IMG/VR virus record: IMGVR_UViG_3300032213_000855
Span: 1 to 42,683 of that record
Length of the DNA stretch: 42,683 nt
Source of the DNA: a virus
Direction: 5' to 3' (one strand)
Below are positions 36,574 through 42,683 of this stretch, one piece after another. Position numbers and translations under genes: made by a program. Within the stretch, counting starts at the first letter, position 1. The number at the start of each line of letters is the position of its first letter. The notes below the pieces were generated by a model that was given only the letters and a program-made list of their open reading frames with translations, did no database searches and was not told the origin of the DNA.

Positions 36574-39500
36574 TGGCTCAGAACCCCAATCTAAAGAACA
36601 GTCTTTACGAGGCTGGTAAACAATATCAATTTAGCGGTTTATGGGATGTAGACGTAATTGCAAAAGCAAATGCTAGAGCAATTGACAATGCTATTCTTAA
36701 TCTTGACCCAAAGATTCAAGATAACTTTGCATCACTAAGTCAAAGGTTTCCAAACCAAAGCAAAGACTATTTGCTCGGTGCTGCAAAAATGGGGCTTAAT
36801 TCAAATTCAAAAGGCATTGAAAGATTAGCCGCTGCCGACGGCATTGCACAACTCAAACAAGATTTAGCAAATGTAAATACAATTTCATCCGCAGCAAAAA
36901 ACAATAAAAATATTGGTGATGGTATTTACTCTCTTTTAAAGGGTGCTGTTCGTTATACATTTGCAGCAACCGCTCTTCCAAAAGAAGTTATTACTACGGT
37001 TGCCCGTGACTTATACTCAGGTCAGGCAGATAACATTGCTGGAAACGTTGGATTCTTTGGACTTAACTCCGAGTCTACAACAATAGGACAAATTCTTAAA
37101 GGCAAAGGAACAGGTTCTGGATTCTTTGTAAATCCTCAAACTGAGGCTGGTAAAGCACAGGCTAAGGCTATGAGTGCCTATGGTCGTATTAACGGTGAAT
37201 CATTCACGCTTGGTCGTCTTGCTATCAATGGTCTAGGTGTCCACCCTGAATCTACTCCTTACCGAGTTATGTCAGGTGTAATTGACGCAGTAAATGCTCT
37301 TGCTCTTGACCCTTTAACTTGGGTAGGACCAGGTTCTGTTAGCAAAATTATTAGACAGGGTGCTGAACGTAAAGGCGCTATTGCTGCTGCTGGAAGAGTT
37401 CTAACTGCTGAAGAAGATACTCTTTTAAAAGAAAGCAAGATACTCACACGTCAAGAACTTCGTGCTCAGAAGGCTATTACTAAAGAAGAAAAAGTTATCA
37501 AGCGTAATGCCGAAAACACTTATCTTAAAGAAGAACGTAAGTTACAGAAAGCAACTCTTGTTACAGGCACAGCACAAGTCAACCGTTTAGGAAAACTTCT
37601 TACTCTTGGAATTAAAAGTTCTGATGCTATTGCTGGAGATGCGCAGATTGCTTCAATTCTTGATAAAGGCGAAGTCGCTAAATTTGTAACTGAAACCATT
37701 TATGATGGTGGACAAGAAGCGCTAGTAGGAAAACTTGGGCAATTATCAGCAGACTACGACAATACTCGTGGCGTATTTATTGGAATTTACTTTGATGAAG
37801 TCCCTACTCCTGGACAATTAAATATCGGAGCGCAGGCTGACCAAGAATTCGTAGCCGGAATTAGCCAAGAACTAAATATCCTTGACCTGAATAAGACTTA
37901 TGGTGTCGGTGGGCTGGCTGCACGTGCTGCCGAAGTAGAGCGTAGAACAGAATTGTTTACTTCCCTAAGTAAATCAGCAGCAGATAAAAATATTCCAGAA
38001 GATACTCGTGCTGCTTTAGCAGAATTTTTACAGGGTGTCGGAAAAAGCGAGCAAGAATTAGTTGATACAATGGTATTTGGCAATGCTGCTGAATCATTGG
38101 CTTCTATAATTGCTAGAGCATCTGCAGTTGAAGACGAGAATGTAGCCTTAATACTAATTGAAGGCATTAAAGACATTTGGAAAGTTGACGGATTTTCAAA
38201 TATCCGTGCTGTTCACGGTGGTGTAGGTGGCGTAGTTGTTACAGATGGCGCTAAAATTGGAGCACGCAGAGTTTCATTGACTGATGTGCTACTAGATAAC
38301 CCAATGCCTCAAGTTAAACCTAGCACTTTAGCCCGTATTGAAGCAGATATTGCTAGAGACAGAGCATATGTAGACGAATTAACTGAATCTGTTAAAGAAG
38401 CAAAGCAGGCTGCTAAAAATACTGAAAGAAACTTGAAGGAAGTTGAAATCCTTCGTGACTATGCTTCTCAAGACCCTGATTTAATTGCTAAGATTGTAAG
38501 TGACCCACGTAACATTGGTATCCAAAAGTATGTGGATATGAATTTGGATATTGCCGAGAACCAATACCGTAGAGAATTCCTTCGCCAAGAAGTTGGTATG
38601 GTAAATGGCTTCGGTGGAGAACTAGCAACAGACTTAAAGAAGGCTGCTTCTTACATTCTAGGAAAGCGCTTTAATCAGATTGCCCAAATTGTAGCAAAAG
38701 AAACAGAATTTGCTAAATTGCACGCATTTTTTGGTCGCAAACTAGATGTTGAAATGACTAAAGAACTTGTTGATGCTACTACTACAGAACAAGTATTATC
38801 TATATTCTTAAAGCACTTGGCTTCACCAGAGAATGACCCTCAGGTATACCGCTCTCTAACTTTGAACGCACAGGCTTTAGAACTTGCTAAGAACAAGCCA
38901 TTATTTAAAATGGTTCTTCCTATGGACAAGACCTTTAATGCTATTAAAGTAATTGAAAAGATAGATAAGTTCTGGAGCAAGCAAATTGGAACACCATATG
39001 TTCGCCAGACTATTCTTCCTTTGGACAATTTAGACAGATTAATCTATGGCTTTGAAAACTGGATGGTTTCTGCAGGAGTTCCTAGAGATATCATTGATGA
39101 TGCTATAACAACTCTTGCTAAGACATCTACCAATGATGAACGTTCAAAGATTGCCTTTGATATTGTAGATAAAACACATGTTGCTATTGCTAAGCAAATG
39201 GCTCCAAATGACATTAAACTGCAAGATGAATTAAAAGAAGCATTTAGAATACAAGGCTTTGAAAATAATATTATTAAAGCGTATTATCCTGAAAGATTCG
39301 CTAAAGGCGAATTGCCACAAGTTGCTTTAGTTGATGGAAAACTCATAGACTTCGGTGGCGATAAGGCTATGTTTGAATTTCAGTTTCTAGACGATGTAAT
39401 TAAACTTCCGGATACTAAAGAAATTAAACGCGTTATTAGCAAGTATAATGATAACAAAGCGCTTTACGGTTCTAGAGTTGCCCTTTCTGGGTTTTCGGAG

Positions 39501-42341
39501 CAATTTGGTGATAGATGGAGAACTGCTCAATTAGCATTCCGCGGTGCTTACGTTCTACGTAACATTGGAGAAATGCAGTTCCGTCAACTATTCTCAGGAC
39601 ACGACTCATTATTTAATCACCCATTCGGTTATATTGCCATGATAGCAGCAGACCCTAATGGCAATACTTGGAGAAAGTTCCTTTCTAAAACCGCTAAGTA
39701 TCAGAATGACGCACTAGGTAATAGATTTATTACAAAGGATGCAGATGTTCAACAGGCTCTTTCAGAGGCAGTTGGAACACATTTAGAGTTTTTAACACGT
39801 CAGGTCAACAGCGGTGATACTCGTTATGGCTTTGTCGGCAAGATGTATGAAGTTATTACACCGGCTGATGATGCTTACTATAAGGGATTATCTAATACTT
39901 TAGTTCGCTTTGGCTCAGATAGATTTGTTCAAACTGTAGCAAATGCTGTGGACCCAAATAGTTGGGACCAGGTAATTGATGATATTATTAATCAACGCCA
40001 AGGCTACGAAGGAATGATTGAATCGTTAGTAAGTGGTGGTCGTCAGGGTCTGGATGGCAACAATTTTGCCAACTTGTTACTTAGAGATACTAAAAAAGTA
40101 GATGGCAAATATAATGTTTCTCCAACCAATGTAATTGCTGGAAACCTAAGAAACTATATGTTTGACCTTAATAGTAGTTCTGTATTAAGAGCAATTAATA
40201 ACATATCAGGAACTGGAGAGAACGCTCTCAATATCCGTTCCTTGCTTGCCGGCAATACAGTAGAAATTGCTGGAAAGCGAATAAAGATTCCTGCATATAA
40301 GCAATTAAAGAATGTTGCTGATATGACAGATGAAGATAGAGCCTTCAAAAGCGTTCTATCCAAAACATTTTCTAGAGATAGTTTAGTTAATTCACAAGTA
40401 ATCTTTGCTCGTGAAAAGCGTTTCTTACAACAAAATACTAGAGGACTTGATGCTGCGGTTGACTTCTTCTTCGGTTTTGCTACTAAACTAGAAAACGTTG
40501 TTAACTTTGGTCCTGAATACCGTATGGCTTACTGGGACTTTGTAGGTCGTTATGTTCCTACCCTAACCGATAAGGCTCTTAAAGAACTAGCACCTGAGGC
40601 TAGAAAGTCATTATTAGGTATGACTGTAGGTGGCAAGCAAATTGGTAAGCGCCGTCATCCGGTTCTTAGAGCAATTGACAAAGAGATTAAAGACCGTGCT
40701 GCTGGTAAAACCGCTAAAGGCAATTTGACTGTTACTGAAATAAATTCTCTTGCTTCTAAGAAAGCATCAGAATATACAAAGAATTTATTCTATGATGCTA
40801 CAAAGCAAAGCCAAGCGGCTAATGCTATACGTCTTATCTTTCCATTCGCTCAAGCACAATATAACACTATGGGAACTTGGTCTAAGTTATTCAAGGATAA
40901 CCCAGTTCAGTTCTACAAAGTTGGTCGCGCATTCAATGCTTTGACTCAACCAGGAACAAGTGCTATCTACGATTTAACTGGTGTTAAGTATGATGAGAAT
41001 CAAGGATTCTTTTACACAGATGAATTCGGTGTGCAACGCTTTAGATATCCTCTAGCAGGTTCTGTAATAGGAGCAATTGCTGGTAAGAGTGTAAGTGCTG
41101 GACAAGCACTACAACTAACAGCCCCCGTAGAAGCCCTTAACGTGGCTTGGGGTCAAGTTAATCCTGCTCTTCCTGGCTTTGGTCCAACAGGGCAATTTCT
41201 GTTTAAATTAAGTGGAAAGTCCGGGGCTTTTGGTCCAGGATACGATGCTCTTCGCAAAGTAATCTTTCCTTTTGGAGAACCAAAGAATGCTTTTGATTAT
41301 ATAGTTCCATCTTGGCTAAATAAATCATTCTTTGCTTTTCTAGGTAATGAATCAGCAACTGAAAAGAATGTCAAAGACTGGGCTTCATACTTAGCATCAA
41401 CTGGTGACTATGGTGATGACCCTCTATCTGACCAAGCAGCAAGAAATGAAATGTTTAATGATGCTCGTTCAATGTCTAAATGGGCTGGAATCCTTGGTGG
41501 ATTCTTCCAGTCAATTGCGCCAGCAACACCTTCACAAGAAATCTTTTCTAAAGATAAAGATGGAATGCTACGCACTCAGACATTAATGTATAGTCAATGG
41601 GACCAGATAGTTCAAAAGCATCCTGGCGATTACTGGGCTGCCGTAGGAGAATTCTCAGATACCTTTGGTATTAAAAACATCTTAAACATTATTGGTGCTT
41701 CGACTCGTGCTGTAAGAGGCACAGGAGATGCCTGGTCGTTCATTAATTCACATCCTGAAGTTGCAAACAAATACTCAGATGTAAACACAGATATCATTCC
41801 ATACTTTTTCCCTGGTGGAGAAGCAGCAACTGCTTATTACAACTGGCAGAAAACTACAGGTCGTCGTCGTCAATTGACTTCAGCCGAACTAGAAGCACAA
41901 GCAACTAACCTTGTTTATCAAATGGCTAAGTCTAGAATAACCGAAGAGCAGGCTGAACGTGGTTTTGATGACTTTTGGTATCGTGATGAGATAATTGCTC
42001 TAAACGAAAGATTTGGTGGCTCGGCCCCTGCTCTAGATGTAAAGATTGGTTCTTCTCAGGCAAAGATTGCTAAGGTTGGACAGGCTATTAAAGACCCTGC
42101 ATTTGAGGATTCTCCTATCTATCAAGAAACAAAAGAATTCTATAATGCTTATATAAGTGAATATAAGTATCTACAAGAAGTAAGAGTTTCTGCTGAACCA
42201 AGTTTATCAAGTTCCAACTGGGTTATAAGAGAAAGTGTTGACCGATTGAATACACTGGCTAATCAATTAATGCTGGCAAATCCGGCGTTTTCAAGAATGT
42301 ATTATGGCGTATTCGCTGGAGAGTTAAAGGTGAGTGAGTAA
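36573..42341 (+). CDS. Giant internal virion protein, 1922 aa
   Basis: The largest gene in the window, about 13.5% of the genome, located between the portal and capsid genes. The sequence is largely helical and mixed in composition, with a charged coiled-coil segment at ~280-330 and ~590-620, Gly/Ala-rich membrane-like stretches near ~1440-1500 (AGSVIGAIAGKSVSAGQALQ), and several Asn/Lys-rich linkers. I see no tape-measure-like repeat, no transglycosylase motif and no polymerase motif. In short-tailed phages proteins of this scale are packed in the head and ejected to form a DNA channel across the envelope. That role is inferred from size and location. TAATG junctions occur at both ends. Confidence 0.75.
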   Translation: MAQNPNLKNSLYEAGKQYQFSGLWDVDVIAKANARAIDNAILNLDPKIQDNFASLSQRFPNQSKDYLLGAAKMGLNSNSKGIERLAAADGIAQLKQDLANVNTISSAAKNNKNIGDGIYSLLKGAVRYTFAATALPKEVITTVARDLYSGQADNIAGNVGFFGLNSESTTIGQILKGKGTGSGFFVNPQTEAGKAQAKAMSAYGRINGESFTLGRLAINGLGVHPESTPYRVMSGVIDAVNALALDPLTWVGPGSVSKIIRQGAERKGAIAAAGRVLTAEEDTLLKESKILTRQELRAQKAITKEEKVIKRNAENTYLKEERKLQKATLVTGTAQVNRLGKLLTLGIKSSDAIAGDAQIASILDKGEVAKFVTETIYDGGQEALVGKLGQLSADYDNTRGVFIGIYFDEVPTPGQLNIGAQADQEFVAGISQELNILDLNKTYGVGGLAARAAEVERRTELFTSLSKSAADKNIPEDTRAALAEFLQGVGKSEQELVDTMVFGNAAESLASIIARASAVEDENVALILIEGIKDIWKVDGFSNIRAVHGGVGGVVVTDGAKIGARRVSLTDVLLDNPMPQVKPSTLARIEADIARDRAYVDELTESVKEAKQAAKNTERNLKEVEILRDYASQDPDLIAKIVSDPRNIGIQKYVDMNLDIAENQYRREFLRQEVGMVNGFGGELATDLKKAASYILGKRFNQIAQIVAKETEFAKLHAFFGRKLDVEMTKELVDATTTEQVLSIFLKHLASPENDPQVYRSLTLNAQALELAKNKPLFKMVLPMDKTFNAIKVIEKIDKFWSKQIGTPYVRQTILPLDNLDRLIYGFENWMVSAGVPRDIIDDAITTLAKTSTNDERSKIAFDIVDKTHVAIAKQMAPNDIKLQDELKEAFRIQGFENNIIKAYYPERFAKGELPQVALVDGKLIDFGGDKAMFEFQFLDDVIKLPDTKEIKRVISKYNDNKALYGSRVALSGFSEQFGDRWRTAQLAFRGAYVLRNIGEMQFRQLFSGHDSLFNHPFGYIAMIAADPNGNTWRKFLSKTAKYQNDALGNRFITKDADVQQALSEAVGTHLEFLTRQVNSGDTRYGFVGKMYEVITPADDAYYKGLSNTLVRFGSDRFVQTVANAVDPNSWDQVIDDIINQRQGYEGMIESLVSGGRQGLDGNNFANLLLRDTKKVDGKYNVSPTNVIAGNLRNYMFDLNSSSVLRAINNISGTGENALNIRSLLAGNTVEIAGKRIKIPAYKQLKNVADMTDEDRAFKSVLSKTFSRDSLVNSQVIFAREKRFLQQNTRGLDAAVDFFFGFATKLENVVNFGPEYRMAYWDFVGRYVPTLTDKALKELAPEARKSLLGMTVGGKQIGKRRHPVLRAIDKEIKDRAAGKTAKGNLTVTEINSLASKKASEYTKNLFYDATKQSQAANAIRLIFPFAQAQYNTMGTWSKLFKDNPVQFYKVGRAFNALTQPGTSAIYDLTGVKYDENQGFFYTDEFGVQRFRYPLAGSVIGAIAGKSVSAGQALQLTAPVEALNVAWGQVNPALPGFGPTGQFLFKLSGKSGAFGPGYDALRKVIFPFGEPKNAFDYIVPSWLNKSFFAFLGNESATEKNVKDWASYLASTGDYGDDPLSDQAARNEMFNDARSMSKWAGILGGFFQSIAPATPSQEIFSKDKDGMLRTQTLMYSQWDQIVQKHPGDYWAAVGEFSDTFGIKNILNIIGASTRAVRGTGDAWSFINSHPEVANKYSDVNTDIIPYFFPGGEAATAYYNWQKTTGRRRQLTSAELEAQATNLVYQMAKSRITEEQAERGFDDFWYRDEIIALNERFGGSAPALDVKIGSSQAKIAKVGQAIKDPAFEDSPIYQETKEFYNAYISEYKYLQEVRVSAEPSLSSSNWVIRESVDRLNTLANQLMLANPAFSRMYYGVFAGELKVSE

Positions 42342-42683
42342 TGGCTGAGACAACACCAGTTGGTAAAATTGATATTAATAGCCTTATGGCGGTGGCAAAT
42401 GCTGCTGCTGTCGCGAATAAAAATAGTCTTGCGCTATCCGAACAAACTGCGAAAACTAAAAAACTTCGCGATATGGTTGCACGTGTAGTTAACCTTAACA
42501 AACAGGAATCAAACGCTATTTCTGCAAAGGTTGCTAATCTTAAGTCATACATAGAAGCAGAAGCGTTAAGACAAGCGGAGACTGGAAAGCCAAATCTAAA
42601 GGCCCTTGAATCTTATATTAAATCATATAACTCTTTAGTTGAAAAACAGACCAAAATTGTCAATACTATTACTGGTCTATCAG
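42341..42683 (+). CDS. Virion protein, 5' part (continues at base 1)
   Basis: ATG at 42341 overlaps the giant gene's stop (TAATG) and the frame is open to the window edge: 114 complete codons plus one base. The missing two bases are supplied by positions 1-2, and the frame at base 3 continues without a stop to 1313. The 114 residues are Ala/Asn/Lys-rich with two helices (LMAVANAAAVANKNSLALSE and a Lys/Glu coiled coil). See the entry at 1-1313 for the rest of the protein and its likely role. Confidence 0.8.
   Translation, partial: MAETTPVGKIDINSLMAVANAAAVANKNSLALSEQTAKTKKLRDMVARVVNLNKQESNAISAKVANLKSYIEAEALRQAETGKPNLKALESYIKSYNSLVEKQTKIVNTITGLS

Noticed and set aside
36573-42341. Tape-measure protein
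   Set aside because: It is not next to tail-chaperone genes, shows no tail-length repeats and lies before the capsid gene; an internal virion protein fits better, although this is not proven.
1-42683. Prophage or temperate life style
   Set aside because: No integrase, excisionase, Cro/CI-type repressor, attachment site or host flanking gene could be recognised.

Overview
The window reads as a complete, circularly closing genome of a tailed bacteriophage. The last open frame runs off the right edge and continues in the same frame from base 1, giving one 551-residue protein across the join. The likely host is a low-to-mid GC actinobacterium, plausibly a freshwater acI/Nanopelagicales lineage. 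The reasons are a WhiB-like regulator, a cassette of small actinophage-style zinc proteins, a probable leaderless transcript, and aquatic-phage style tail and head proteins. This host call is an inference. No integrase, excisionase or recognisable repressor was seen, so a lytic life style is likely. No tape-measure protein, tail-tube protein or frameshifted tail chaperones were seen, while the coat resembles the N4 gp56 family and very large proteins sit beside the portal. Together these suggest a short-tailed (podovirus-like) virion.

Layout, following the circle from 31.8 kb. Late rightward block: TerL with an N-terminal helix-turn-helix-like stretch (31.8-33.7 kb), portal (34.1-35.9), a 1922-residue giant virion protein (36.6-42.3), the 551-residue protein over the join, a 427-residue protein, scaffold and major capsid (to 4.4 kb), a run of tiny lysine-rich proteins (5.0-6.0), a connector-like protein (6.0-6.9), fibre and adhesin genes including three tandem paralogues, two of them glycine-rich (6.9-13.0), a large tail hub or nozzle candidate (13.7-15.9), then a secreted PA14 protein and a lysis cassette of membrane proteins with a CHAP endolysin (15.9-18.6), closed by a terminator.

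18.6-19.3 kb: two short leftward zinc-protein genes (one FmdB-like) and a palindrome-rich control region. 19.3-26.1 kb: a rightward replication and nucleic-acid operon that starts with a probable leaderless promoter: Cas4/RecB-like nuclease, RecA/DnaB-type ATPase, secreted transglycosylase, Holliday-junction-type nuclease, a primase split over two frames, MazG-like/DUF1599 protein, HNH nuclease, metallophosphoesterase and a sigma-like factor. No DNA polymerase gene was recognised. A bidirectional terminator at 26.06-26.10 kb separates it from a convergent leftward operon (30.3 to 26.1 kb). That operon holds a zinc-finger amidoligase, a class II glutamine amidotransferase, several small zinc proteins, WhiB and two single-span membrane peptides. 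Its leader carries a terminator-like hairpin, which suggests attenuation.

30.4-30.9 kb, between divergent promoters, holds paired imperfect direct repeats, a T tract and two perfect DnaA boxes: a candidate origin using host DnaA. One unknown rightward gene, a string of GC-rich hairpins and a structured leader follow before TerL.

How it may work together (inference): host RNA polymerase reads the three promoters that share an ATGG-TA extended -10; host DnaA and host polymerase act with the phage primase and helicase; the phage sigma-like factor and WhiB redirect transcription to the late block; and the amidoligase plus amidotransferase pair carries out an unknown amide-forming modification early in infection.
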